A DNA stretch of 64,000 nt, from positions 1 to 64,000 of the forward strand of contig PDHQ01000042.1 in the NCBI GenBank assembly GCA_003339415.1. The letters run 5' to 3'. The number at the start of each line of letters is the position of its first letter. Position 1 is the first letter of the stretch. This document shows positions 24,345 to 35,366 of the stretch, piece by piece. Under the pieces are notes generated by a model that made no database searches, was not told where the DNA came from, and saw only the letters and a list, made by a program, of their open reading frames with translations. A program made the position numbers and the translations under genes. The stretch comes from Ophiocordyceps camponoti-saundersi (nom. inval.) (taxonomy: Eukaryota > Ascomycota > Sordariomycetes > Hypocreales > Ophiocordycipitaceae).

Positions 24345-25775
24345 GGTCGGTTTCTTTATCTATCCACATACATACATGAAAACCTACCTACTATTACGTG
24401 CATACATACATATGTACATGAAGAAGCTCTTAGAGGTTCTCTTTTCTCATGATCTATACATACGCCTACATATATGCTTATGTATGTATGTACATAGGAC
24501 CTTGACGAGACGTCATGGAAGGGGGATTGCAAAGAGTATCTCGTTGACATCCCCCAACAGCAGCAGAGTTCGGTGGCCGTGTACCAGTAACGATAGTGCA
24601 AAACTCCACCCACCCAGATAAGTCCACCCAGATAAGTCGCACACAGTTAATTCGCGCGCAAAGGAGGGAACAAGGGGGGGCCGCTAGAAGGAGGAGGTTG
24701 GTGATGATAATTCTATCCCTGCCAGTGCCAAGTGCCTAGAACGAGCCAAGACTTTTTTCTTTTCTCTTGCGTCGGTGTTTGCCGAACCTGACTAACTCGG
24801 CTGATGTTCTTTCGACGAGGTGGATGAGTTTTGAGAAAACTTTGAATGCAGGTTCGCATGATGCTGCATTCTGCATCTTCATAACTATCTACAGACACTC
24901 ATACATGCTACCCGTCTAACTCTAGTCCTAGGTAGTACTGCATAGTGTAGACGTTAGGTGCAGGGGGGGGGGCATGGGTTTGTTGATCGCACCATGATCG
25001 AGCTCGGGGTCGTTGTCCGATGACGTAATTGTGCTCTTCTGCCGAGGCTTCCCCTCTGCCTTTTTTTTTCTTAAACCCTTTCGCCCCCTCCGCTGGGTGG
25101 AACTCGTGTTGTAGCTGTTGTGGTACAGAGAATCCAATGAGCAGGCATATGACGGACCCCCTCCCTCCCTTGTTGACCACTTTGCACTTGTGAATGTACA
25201 TACAATAATGCAATGCAATAAGGGGGGAAGGAAAAACTTATTCTGCGTGAAGCGGGCACGTCTACGGATTAAACGCCTACCGACCTACCCTCCTACCTGT
25301 GTATGTATGTACTTACCTGGTCTTGTTCACAGACAAAAGCACAGCCTGATAGCCAGTGATAGTCATAGGTGTAAGGCAAGGTGTGTTATGTACGTATGTA
25401 TGTGGTAGGTCGGCAGGGACCGGGGTCGGTGGGCAGTTAGCATGTACGGATAGGCATGGTCGGCAGCAGATTACATCATCCCTCTCATCTAGATCAGTCT
25501 TACCTACCAGGCTACCACCCACCCGCCTACCACTACGGACTACTAATATGTAGTATGTGCGAATGCCTCATTACGTAGCCGGCGCGCCTTCTCCAGTCCC
25601 TCGCTGCTCTTTGCGCCACGTCTCATCTCTCTTCTCTTTCATTCTCTATCGCTTCCCCCCAGCTTCTCTCCCTCCCACGACACGTGCGCCGTCGTCTTCC
25701 AGGAGCTCGTCGCCGAATTTGCGCCGCCTCTGCGCCATACGCCTCTGCGCCATCTACGCCACCAGACGTCTTTTT

Positions 25776-25844
<69 letters not shown>

Positions 25845-26002
25845 CCGCCCCCCCCCGCCCGCCGCGNNNNNNNNNNCCGCCTCTGCGCCCTCCGCCCCTG
25901 CGCCCCCTACCCCCCCCGCCGTCTTTTTCCCCCCCCCCCCCCCCCCTGCCCCTCCCCCTCCCCGTCCCCCTCCCCCGCCGCCGGCATCGTGTAGCCGTCA
26001 GC
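24345..26002. other. Intergenic with repeats, poly-C and assembly gap
   Basis: 1.66 kb. The left part has several GTAT/ATAC runs (24365-24420, 24478-24494, 25300-25312, 25389-25402). From 25777 the sequence becomes poly-C up to and across a 10-N gap. No gene is supported. The promoter and leader of YPD1 lie here but are damaged by the gap region. Confidence 0.7.
25724..25929. other. Artefactual C-biased duplication around a 10-N gap
   Basis: Bases 25724-25776 and 25877-25929 align over 53 positions without indels. They differ at ten positions, each changed to C in the right copy. A C67 run fills 25777-25843 and N fills 25867-25876. The pattern fits two contig ends of one locus with no-signal G calls on the opposite strand, joined by a token gap. 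Confidence 0.8.
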
Positions 26003-26578
26003 ATGGCGCCGGCCGACGATAAGGTCGCCTTCGTTTTCTATTCCCCCTTATCCTTTGCTTTGAATGGCCGGCTGACTCTCTCGCCAGACTTCGCTCGAGG
26101 ACGGTTTGGGCGATGCCGTCGATATGAATACCTTTAATCAGATCCTAGAGATGGACGAGCCCGGAGATCGCGATTTCAGTTATGGCATCATCTCCAGCTT
26201 CTTTACCCAAGCGGAGGAGACGTTCGAGTCCATGGACAAGGCCCTGTGAGTTTTATCCCTGTCAGCCTTTCCCCGTCACTCGCAAAGTCTCATCCGCCCC
26301 GCAGCGAAAAGAAGGACCTGGAAAAGCTTGCAGGACTCGGCCATTTCCTAAAAGGCTCATCGGCAACCCTCGGCCTTGTCAAGGTCAGGGACGGCTGCGA
26401 AAAGATAGAGCGGTACGGCAAAAATGAGAACGCGGATGGAACAACCGAGCCCGACTCCGACCTGTGTCTCAAGCTCATCAAGGAGGCCCTCGGCGTCGTA
26501 AAGGTCGACTACAAGGACGTTGAGCGCATCCTCAGAAGGTACTACGAAGGTGACAAGTCCAAGAGCGACGACGCATGA
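26003..26578 (+). CDS. YPD1: YPD1 histidine-phosphotransfer protein
   Basis: Exons 26003-26023, 26088-26245 and 26305-26578 give 143 aa. The HPt four-helix-bundle sequence is clear: MNTFNQILEMDEPGDRDFS...GIISSFFTQAEETFESM, then GLGHFLKGSSATLGL, in which His73 is the phospho-accepting residue. The C-terminal helices include CEKIERYGKNE. YPD1 relays phosphate from hybrid histidine kinases to the Ssk1 and Skn7 response regulators in osmotic and oxidative stress signalling. The second intron (59 nt) is GTGAGT...GCAG. The first (64 nt) starts GTCGCC, a weak donor, so the seven-residue first exon is uncertain. The region just upstream is corrupted by the poly-C gap and could hide a different first exon. 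Confidence 0.88.
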
Positions 26579-27477
26579 TGCGTCCGGCCCTTCTCCCCCC
26601 CCCCCGCTGGTTACCGGCCACGTCCACGCGCAACTCTCACCATCAACGGCGGTAAGATGGCGCGTTGCCGCTGGACACGTTTAGCCTATGCGCCTTGGAT
26701 CGGGTCACCTGCGCGATGGGCTTGGGGTAGGGGGTCAACGATACCGCCACCGGCCTGTATGATGGATCGGGCAGCACCGGTGGCGGGAGCGGATCCGCCC
26801 ATGCAGAGCCTGCGTGAGTCTCATATGGCAAAGCAGAGCGGGAGTCGTTCCTTTTTGGAACAAAGGGAGGTATTGCGTGGTTTCTAGCATTCGGATAATA
26901 AGTTGTCTCATTGCCTACCGAGTGCAGATAGAGAAGTCGAAGAGACAGGCGGAGACAAAAGATACTACAAGACAGCCGGCCAAGGGGTCGAGCTAGAGGA
27001 GACGAGGGGCGTGTGTACCATCGTGGATGAAAGGTATGACGAATGGCCGTCGTCGCTGAAGCAGGCTAGCATGATGATGCGACGGCCCCTGACATGCTCT
27101 ATTGAGAGGCGACAGTGAGGCGACGAGGTCCGTTGCCATGAGCTGGAGCTACGGAGGAAGAAGAAGAGGTCTTGGACCAGTTGTTTGGTTATCGATGTTA
27201 GTGTGTTGTAGGAGCTGTCAGGGCCTGTTGCGGGGTCGGCTAACGTCGGCACGCGGGCGCTGCTTAGGTATGTATGTCGGTGTGCGAGCATCTATATCTG
27301 CAATGTACGAATATCCCTCTGCATCATGTCCCAATCATGCGGCAACAGGATGCATTTCCCTGAAGCCAAGAAACGGCCTTTGAACAGTACCAGTCTTCGT
27401 CGCTTCGAGATTGACACGCGGTAGCCGAGCCGAGCCGTTGAGAGCGTCAACTGAGCTTCCCCTTGGACGATCCGACG
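26579..27477. other. Intergenic
   Basis: 899 bp between two plus-strand genes, with a C-run at 26597-26606. No conserved element or supported ORF was found; the frames present are short and lack family features. Confidence 0.5.
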
Positions 27478-28152
27478 ATGGGGAGGCCGACTCACTTCCT
27501 ATCCATCCCCCTTGCAGGCCCGCAGCTCGCCCGTGGCTGGGCGACCTTCCGAGCAGCTGTAGCTGACTACGGTCTACCGGAGGAGGCGGTCCGGCCGTTG
27601 GGAACCCTGCACCTTACGCTCGGGATATTCTCCCTGAGGAGCGACGAAGAGGTGGAGCGGGCGACGGGACTGCTAGCAGAGATCAAGCCCGGGAAGGTAT
27701 TGGCCGAGCTACTCCGGGCGACGGCGGAAGAAGCTCCTGCGTCTACCTCTCCTCATCTATCGGTGACGCTCCGCGGCCTACGACCTATGCAGAAGGCGTC
27801 CAAGACATCAGTGGTATACGCTCCGCCTGCGGAGGGCGACGTCGGAGGATCTCTACGGCGGCTCTGCGAGCAGCTGCGGAAGCCCTTTCTCGAGTCCGGC
27901 TTGATGACGGATGAAGGCCGTCCGCTGCTGTTGCACGCGACGCTCTTCAATACTAATAGTCGCCCTGGACGTGGACGGGGGCGGGGACGGCTTGAGGTTG
28001 ATGCGACGGAGCTGCTTCGGCGGTACGACGGCTTCGTCTGGGCTGAGGATATCCCCGTTACGAAGCTGGCTATTTGTAGGATGGGTGCTAAGAAGGTTGA
28101 GGGCAGTGATGGGGATGAAGCGTATGAGGTTGAGGCGGAGACGGAGTTTTAG
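27478..28152 (+). CDS. AKAP7-like 2H phosphoesterase-fold protein
   Basis: Single exon, 224 aa. It starts at the first ATG of the frame (MGRPTHFLSIPLAGP). Two HxTL motifs of the 2H fold are present: HLTLGIF near residue 44 and HATLFNT near residue 158. This is the AKAP7/ASCC1 arrangement of the LigT/2H superfamily, whose members bind or hydrolyse 2'-5' or cyclic phosphates in RNA. A Gly/Arg repeat (RPGRGRGRGRL) follows the second motif and could contact RNA. Activity is inferred from the paired motifs; the physiological substrate is unknown. The tail is acidic. Confidence 0.82.
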   Translation: MGRPTHFLSIPLAGPQLARGWATFRAAVADYGLPEEAVRPLGTLHLTLGIFSLRSDEEVERATGLLAEIKPGKVLAELLRATAEEAPASTSPHLSVTLRGLRPMQKASKTSVVYAPPAEGDVGGSLRRLCEQLRKPFLESGLMTDEGRPLLLHATLFNTNSRPGRGRGRGRLEVDATELLRRYDGFVWAEDIPVTKLAICRMGAKKVEGSDGDEAYEVEAETEF

Positions 28153-28383
28153 ACCTGGTCCCCATCTACCTACCTACCTACCCTGCATGGCTAATCCTCT
28201 TTACCCGCCTTCATCTATCCGTAGTACCTACGTAAGCACCGTCATCATCACCGTCGTCAGTTGATTATCCCCTATCCTGGTCAGACAGCCACCGACGTCA
28301 CCCGGCCGCCAGGCGCGCGCTTCAGTCTGTCTCGTCGGAGCTTTGGCATCAGCAAAGAGAGCAGCGATGCCACTGAAGCCACG

Positions 28384-29861
28384 ATGCAACACGCCGAGAA
28401 GCGCCGCGGCGGGAGCCACGTCCTGCAGACTAGCGAAGCCACCATGAAGATGACGATGACGACGACTACGACGACCACGGCGAACAACAGCAGCAACAGC
28501 CTCGAAAGCAACAGCGAAACAACAACCGACGAAACGCCCGAAAAGCAACTGGAAGAAAAGAACAGAAGAATAGCCGACCTAGAAGAAGAAATGGCCCGGA
28601 TGCAGCGCGATTTCCTCCGCGACGAGAACCAAACCAGCACCTTCTGGCAAGCCAAGCACAGCGCCCTCCACCGACAATTCCTCGAATCCGACACCGAACT
28701 CCGCCTCCTACGCACCGAGGCGGAAAGGAGAAGAGAGGAGAGGGAAGAGCTCCTCCGTGGCTGGGACGTTCTGCGGCGCGAACTCGGTCAGCGTGACGAT
28801 GACGTCCGGACCTTGTCTGCTCAGGTTCGTGGCTTGAAGGACTTTGTTAGCTCGAGTACGCGCTGCTTGGGCGCGCAGCAGACTAGTGATGAGGTCTTTG
28901 GCGATGCTATGGCTTGGTTGGCGAATGGGTTGCAGAATTGGGTCATTATCAATTTTCGGAAGGCGAAGTTGGGTGAGAAGGCTGTGTTTTTTTTTTGTTG
29001 CCCTCCCTCTTTCTTATTGCCATCGGTCGTTTGTTCAGGGCTGATTGCTTCTCTTTAGATGTCTCGAAAGTTGACGACGAGACGCTCGCGGAGCTGCGTC
29101 GGTTGGTTCCTTCGTATGAGCTGCTGCTGCTACGCTCGGCCAAGATTCATCTTCTACAGTCTGCTGTGTCTAGGATTCTGGTCGATACCGTCTTCAGCGC
29201 CTACTTTGTTGGTTTATCGGATGAGCAGACGCGCGATTTCCGTCGTATGGAACACCTTCTTTGCTCATTTGGTGCGTTCTCTCTTCTCTCCGCGTATCTT
29301 CTTCCTCCCTCTTTTGAACCAAAGAAGAAAAATAAGAAGACATGAAAAACTCAACACGATTCTCTCACAGCTGCCCCCGACGAAGCCATCAACCAATGGC
29401 GCTCCTCCACCCTCGCCCTCCTGCAAAACCCAGACTCAGTCCTCTTACAGGCGGAGACGACAGCGCTGGTAGACACCGTCGTCGACCGCATCAACTTCCT
29501 ACTGGAAGCCCTCCTCGGCACGTCATCATCATCATCATCATCATCATCGCACGCCGGCCGCGACTCTTCCCTCGTCGTCCTCGTCAACAAGGCCGTCGAC
29601 CTAGCCCGCCTCCTCGCCGTCCAGCGCGCCGTCTTGCGCGTCGACCATGGACTACCATGCCAGGATGTCACGGCCCTGCCTCCCTTCGATGCCGATTCCA
29701 TGGAGGACGTCGGAGGTCTGGACGAGGAGGCGCTCCCGGCTAGTCGCGTCGCTTGTCTCGTGTTTCCCGCCTTGATCAAGCGCGGGGACGAGAATGGTGC
29801 TCAGATGCAGCTTCGGAACGTCATCGCCAAGGCACGCGTTTTGTGTCTTCCGCCGGAGTGA
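28384..29861 (+). CDS. Coiled-coil protein of unknown function
   Basis: Exons 28384-28972, 29059-29271 and 29371-29861, introns 86 and 99 nt; 430 aa. After a Thr/Asn/Ser-rich N-terminus, residues about 55-160 form a charged coiled coil (EEKNRRIADLEEEMARMQRD...LRLLRTEAERRREERE). The remainder is helical, with no motif I recognise. A run of Ser is encoded by an imperfect ATC repeat near 29521-29550. The joins keep phase and read smoothly (KAKLGDVSKVDDETLAE; LLCSFAAPDEAINQW). An internal Met at 28444 could also be the start. It has the look of a fungal protein expressed in the cytoplasm or nucleus, but no function can be assigned. Confidence 0.75.
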
Positions 29862-32050
29862 GGACTTTCCCCCCTCAAAGAAAAAAAGAAGAGATGGGAC
29901 TTTGTTTTCTCTCTGTTCTTCTCCTTATTCGGGAGGGTTTTGGTGCCATGCGTTGTGGAACAGCGGAGGCTAGAAACCTCTCACCTCCCCTCCCCCCTCC
30001 TAGATTTCCTGTCCTACGTTCTATGAGCTGCATAACTAGGAAGGGAGGGGAAGAGGGCGACGCGTTGCGGAACCAACAGCTTCGCTGACGGACAGGAAGC
30101 TGTGCCGTGCCAAGTTCCGGGACATGACAAATGGTGGGAAAGATTCGTTCCTGTCATGGCTCGGATTGGATGAGCCGCGAGCCCATGTCATCGTATGGAG
30201 GAGGAGGCCATGTCATCGTATGGAGGAGGAGGGAGGGAGGGGGGAAGAGAGGATGTTGACGAGCAGGCTCTTGAAGAACAAGCCATGCATGCACGAACAA
30301 TACAATGAAGAAAGCATCTTCATCAAATCTCATCTGAAGCACCGCCTGTCACGCATCTAAACACCAACTCAACTCTCCACTACCGAAACACCCTCCTTAC
30401 CTATTTCTTTCCCCGTTCCCACCCACCCATCTGTCGTAGGTAGGTAGTCAGCTGCCAGCTTCACCGATCAAAAGAGGGGAGAGAGAAGAGAAGAGGGTTG
30501 GTTCGAACTAGCCGTGGCGCACAAAACGAGAGCCGGAAGTGAGTGCCAGAAGAGCCAGGGCCAACTCTATGCATGCAAGTGTCTCGAACGAACCGTCGTG
30601 GATGGCAAACGCGCATCTTCACGCCGAGGTGTCCAATGAAGGAAAGGCGCTTGATGATTTGGCGTCCTCCGTCTTTTATTTGCTTTTTTCCTTCGTATCT
30701 CCGTATCAAACTTTTCTTTTCCATCCTTTTCTTACCCATCTGTTAAAGGCGAGGAGAAGAAACAACAACGAACTGTATATATACTTATCGAGTGTTTTCT
30801 TCTTCTTCTTCGTAGCTTGATTCTCCCTCTGCCATTCTGTTGAGAAAGTCTGTGTTGAGAACCATTCACCAAAAGCCCTTGAATTAGAATCCCACGACTG
30901 AAGATTAAAGTGAGGGGGGGGAAAACGGACGAATAGGAGAGGAAAGGGGGCGAAGGGGCGCGTTGTCCAGCAGCGACGGACATGATGCATCCTGTCGGCC
31001 AGAGAAGACGGGAGTGTGACGAGACGAAGAAGAGAGAGAAAGGGGGGGGGGATGGAAATCCATATTCGGTCAAAGTATCCCCGGGCCATTCGTTAACGAA
31101 TTAATAAGAACAGACGATTTTTTTTAGAGAGGGAGGGCGGTAAGCTTGACTTTGCTCGGTTGGCTGGTGGTACAGGCGTAACGTCAGCGCTCGCTCTCTC
31201 CGACTTGCCTGTCCCCCCCCCTCTTCGTCCGTTCATCCATCACTGCCATCGTCGTTGTCAAGTAAGCGGTAGGAAAAGATGAGAGAGTAAAGAGAAGAAG
31301 TGACTCTCTCATCTTCGTCGATAGAAAACCAACAAAGAAAGGGGACGTCTCTCGTCAACTTCAGGATTTCTCAATCTCTGGCCTCTCCGTCGTCCCGCTT
31401 GCTCTTCCACCCCCTCCCCTGTTGCATCGGCAGTGTAAGTGAGCCTCGACTTGCTGTCCCGTGGTGTCGCCGTGCGTATTCGTACGTACGCAGATATGTC
31501 CAGGAAGAGGGGAGAAAGGGGGAGGGGGTCAGAGGGAGGGGGTCAGATAGAGGGGGGGTGTCCATGCCGATTATTGCTTGTGCAGAAAGGTAAAAAAAGA
31601 CATGTGTGGAAACGGGCGCTTCCATCTTGTCGGTCCCTGGCTTTTGCTTGTAGCTGGGCATTTCTTCGTCATCATCTTGCTGCTCTTCATTTTGCCCTTC
31701 AGTGCTGGAGCACTTCTGCCTCACCTCCCCCCCCCTCTTCCCTTTCTCCTTTTGTGGTAGCTGTGCTTAGGGAAAATCCCCTCATTCATCAACTTCAGAC
31801 TGGCGGCCCCTTTGTCGAGTGGAAGATTTACCTTTGGGCTCCCAGCACTGCCTCCTCGATCCCAACTCACCGCACCAGTGACGTCGTCGTCGTCCCCCCC
31901 TCTTCACACCAGGAAGACATACTTGAGGCATCCACGGTCAAGTCAGTTCCGTCCATCTTTGCTTTGCATCAGAGATCCGCGTGAGTGAATGAATGAGTGA
32001 GTGACTCGATATTGGCCATCTCTTTTCGTCGCCTGGTCGCGGCGACAGTC
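29862..32050. other. Long intergenic region
   Basis: 2.19 kb. Purine-rich patches (around 30190-30250, 30475-30500, 30930-31060, 31500-31560) alternate with C/T-rich sequence. Frames present are short and compositionally biased. It may contain the leader of the gene at 32051. No gene is supported. Confidence 0.55.
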
Positions 32051-32815
32051 ATGCCATCCAGCGTCGTCGCTGCCGAGATACACGATTTTCTGCGCAAGTT
32101 CGAGAGTGAAAAGGGTTCCGGTCTGTCGTATCAGTCGGTGAACTATACGCCATCATACTACCAAGCTTCACTCCTCCTGTCCGAGCCGGGGCCTTCCAGA
32201 TCGGTACAGGCCCCCTCGCTGGCCAGCAGCGCGACGCCGCGGAGCTTCGTCTTCGATTCCGTCGACGGCCAGTCCGTCTACTCCGTCTCGACGATACCTC
32301 CTCGTCAGGGGTCCGAACCGCTGCATCGACAGCGACTTCCCGTACCAGACTTTTCCTCCACCTGGCTGCCATGTGAGTTTCAAAAGCTGTCGCGTTGCCA
32401 AGAGAGGTTCGCCGTCGAAGACGTCGACGCCTGGATCCAACATATAGTACATGACCATCTTGGGGGGAAGCTACCGGCATACTGCATCTGCTGGTTCTGC
32501 GATCGAGCCGAGTTCCGTGCCGGGCCGGACAGGGCAGAAAACTACCGAAGAAGGATGCAGCACATCGCGAGCCACATCCGCAACGAGGGAAAGACGGCGG
32601 CCGAAGTTCGATGGGACTTTCATTTCCTCGACCACCTTCACCATCATGGTCTCGTATCCGAGCGCGTTTTCCAATGGGCCACGCAGCAGAGCGAGCTGCC
32701 GCCGCCAAAGGGCATGATCCTCGTCGATAGAAACCACGTTGATGGTCGACGACGTCACGCCCGTCCGCGGGATCCGACTCGACCGCACCACATGCGTCGA
32801 CCAGCTCAGCGATAG
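32051..32815 (+). CDS. Orphan Cys/His-rich protein
   Basis: Single-exon 254-aa frame starting at MPSSVVAAEIHDFLRKFE. Residues about 105-190 carry spaced Cys and His (WLPCEFQKLSRCQERF, HIVHDHLGG, YCICWFCDRAEF, MQHIASHIRNEG) that suggest a zinc-binding fold of C2H2 type. Such arrangements occur in many uncharacterised fungal proteins. The C-terminus is Arg-rich. No named orthologue is recognised. A GTG 18 codons upstream is in frame but is not an expected start in a fungus. An upstream coding exon cannot be excluded. Confidence 0.65.
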   Translation: MPSSVVAAEIHDFLRKFESEKGSGLSYQSVNYTPSYYQASLLLSEPGPSRSVQAPSLASSATPRSFVFDSVDGQSVYSVSTIPPRQGSEPLHRQRLPVPDFSSTWLPCEFQKLSRCQERFAVEDVDAWIQHIVHDHLGGKLPAYCICWFCDRAEFRAGPDRAENYRRRMQHIASHIRNEGKTAAEVRWDFHFLDHLHHHGLVSERVFQWATQQSELPPPKGMILVDRNHVDGRRRHARPRDPTRPHHMRRPAQR

Positions 32816-33320
32816 ATGAGCCTTGGCGAATGGTAGGGGGGTTCTGTCTAGATGTTAGGAGACTCTTGGGACTTCGATGGAAAGCTTGACCATCGTTCTT
32901 TTGCTCAGTGACGTTGGATCTATATCGGCAATGATATTTCAGAAAGAGGAGGATAAGCCTGATGACGACGATGATACGAAAGAACAGGAAAGAGGGTGAA
33001 ACAAGGTGCCCGATGTGGAAAATCGCTGCCTTTGGTCGGAAGGGCGCTGATTTTTGCTGGCTTCATGTTATGTTTGCTGTCCGACGTTCTATCTCCGAGT
33101 TGAAATCAAGTGCCGGCTGCACCAGACCACGTTGATCGTAGCAAACGACCAGGGTAATAAAGGGGCGAGCCCTGCTGGCCACCAACAAGGTGGCCATGGA
33201 AAACAACCACCCATCTCCCGGAAGCGGGCTACTTAAGTCAGGCAGCCGCCTGGGCGGACACGGTACGACGGACTCACAAGTTGGTTGGATGACGAAGGAG
33301 GAGACCGGGGAACCCCTTTT
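32816..33320. other. Convergent 3' region
   Basis: 505 bp between the Cys/His protein gene and the TilS-like gene, which converge. Nothing beyond expected 3' sequence is seen. Confidence 0.5.
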
Positions 33321-35366
33321 TCATGCCTTCCCCCTTACCGAACTCTTTTTGGTCGAGGCCGTCCAATCCGAATCTTTAAAATCCCCAGGCATCCATATGT
33401 CGTTCGCCTCAACAGGCACATCTACGCTGTGGCAGTGCTCGCCGCCCCCTTCCCACCCCCCTGAAGGCTCGTCAGCCTCACTTAGTGCCGAGCCATGCTG
33501 CAGGCGGGCATATCTGGGCTCAGGACGGCGCTCGTGGCTTGATTTCTCCAATTCCCGTGTCAAGAGGCTGGCGTCGATATATCTGTATCTTGCCCTGTAC
33601 CTGATCCATCGCTCCAGCCCGGGAACGTGTATACCGAGGCTCGGCAGGGCGAGCAGTTTTGACCTTCCATCGGCTGACGCGGTATAAATGGCCGGCACCG
33701 AGAAGCGCACCTTTCCGGGGGCGTTCTTATGAAACAGCCGTCGAAGTCGGGCTCGCTGGCCCGGTGCCAGCCCTTGGCGAAACAGCTTGAGATGCCGCGG
33801 TATGAGAGGCTTGACTTGCAGCGCTACCGGAGCGCGCGTGCTGATCTGCAGCCAAAATCGGCCGTCCCATAACTGAGCCGTCTTCCAACGCCGCCATCGT
33901 AATGGCGACTTGTGAGTCCTTGAGGACAAGGTAAGCTCCGAAGGGGGCCGAGACGCGGGAAAAGGGGCCCGAGAAAGGAGCCATCTGGACGAGTCTCGGC
34001 TATCTAAGGGGCGGAAGAGGACTCCCGCCATTGTGAAGGCCTCGGGCCGTTTCCTTTTCTCGGGTCGGTTTTTCTTGCGACGATCAGGAGGATCAGAAGG
34101 ATTATCAGGAAAAAGCCTCTCTACGACACCGTAAAGACTGCTCAGGTCCGACAGCTGGAGCTCGGGAGTGACGAAATGGATAAGCTTGCGGACGGCGGCG
34201 GCGGCGACCCTCGTCCGGCGGCGTAGCTGCAGCTCATTCCTCGTTGGGCCGACTGGCTGTTTATCGGATTTCCATCGGCTTGGACGCGAGCTGGGAAGCT
34301 TGACTTCGAGCGTACCAAAGTTGGGATTGAAGTGGACCACCATGGCTCCGCCGACGACTAGTCTATGGGCCTCGGATTCCTCGAGATCCCTTCTCTGCCG
34401 CGACCTTTTAGATAAGGCCAAGATGGAGGGCTTTCGCAGCGCTACTGGCAGTCGATGCGACTTGACCAGGTAGCGGACGGCGTTGCGCATCGTCAGCGTC
34501 GGGTCGGAGTTGGTGAGGTCCTCGAACCAGCGAAGCTTGTTGGCTTCGCAAGTGGCTACGAGCCGGTCTTTGTCAAAGTCCAGCAATGGACGATGGATCG
34601 TGATGCCGCCGTCTTCGCAGGTGAGAGGAGTGAGATCCGGGCTGCGCAGTTCGGCGAGCCGGACCCACGCCATGTCGACCTCTTCAGGGCCACATCGTTG
34701 CAGATAGTCACGCAACTCCTCAGCTGGCCGATGGACAGGCGAACCGCTCTTGTAGACGCCATGCAAGCGAAAGCACTCAGGAATTGCGTTGGAGGGGTGG
34801 ATGCCTCCGAGTCCTTGAAAGCTACGGCCTGTGAGCAAGCGCATCAGCACCGTCTCGTACTGATCGTCGCGGTGATGGGCCATGAAGAGGCTCGTCGCAT
34901 GCAGATGTCGACAAGTACGTCCTAGCATCCGATAGCGCAACGTCCGTGCTAGGCTCTCAACATTGGACAGCTGTGAAGGGGGACGACTCCACCGCAACCT
35001 CTTAACCAAGGCTCCCAAGCCTAGTTTCCGGATCTCTTCAGCTACAGATTGGGCTTCTTGACCGCTGGCGGGCCGCATTTGATGGTCGACGACGATTCCT
35101 ACGGCACGAGTGACGGTCCCGCCAGCGGTCCGGATTCCGTCTTCACTTTTCAGGAGGCGGGAGAAGAGGAAGGCCATTGCGATGGAATCGACGCCGCCGC
35201 TGATTGCGAGCGCTGCCTTGGGTGTCAGTAGCCGAGATCATGGTGTATGTGAAGCCGGGGAGAGATGCTTGCCGATAGTAGGTGGCCGGACATGGCGAGC
35301 AGCGGTAGGGAGATGAAGCAGGGCTTCGACGACGTCACGGAACTCGGCCGGGGAGATTGGTTTCAT
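33321..35366 (-). CDS. TilS-type tRNA(Ile)-lysidine synthetase
   Basis: Exons 35273-35366 and 33321-35212, 661 aa. The PP-loop ATP-pyrophosphatase signature SGGVDS lies just after the splice (PTIALAISGGVDSIAMAFL). The TilS motif AHHRDDQYETVLMRL and a following GLGGIHP segment are also present. Bacterial TilS joins lysine to C34 of tRNA-Ile(CAU) so that it reads AUA. A nuclear copy in a fungus would most plausibly act on the mitochondrial tRNA, but I see no strong targeting peptide. The 60-nt intron starts GCAAGC and ends GGCAG, a GC-AG intron. It is needed to remove an in-frame TGA and rejoin the PP-loop. The C-terminal ~350 residues are long, basic and poorly conserved. Confidence 0.85.

Noticed and set aside
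29521..29550. ATC repeat as a possible regulatory repeat
   Set aside because: It lies in a coding exon and encodes a serine run.
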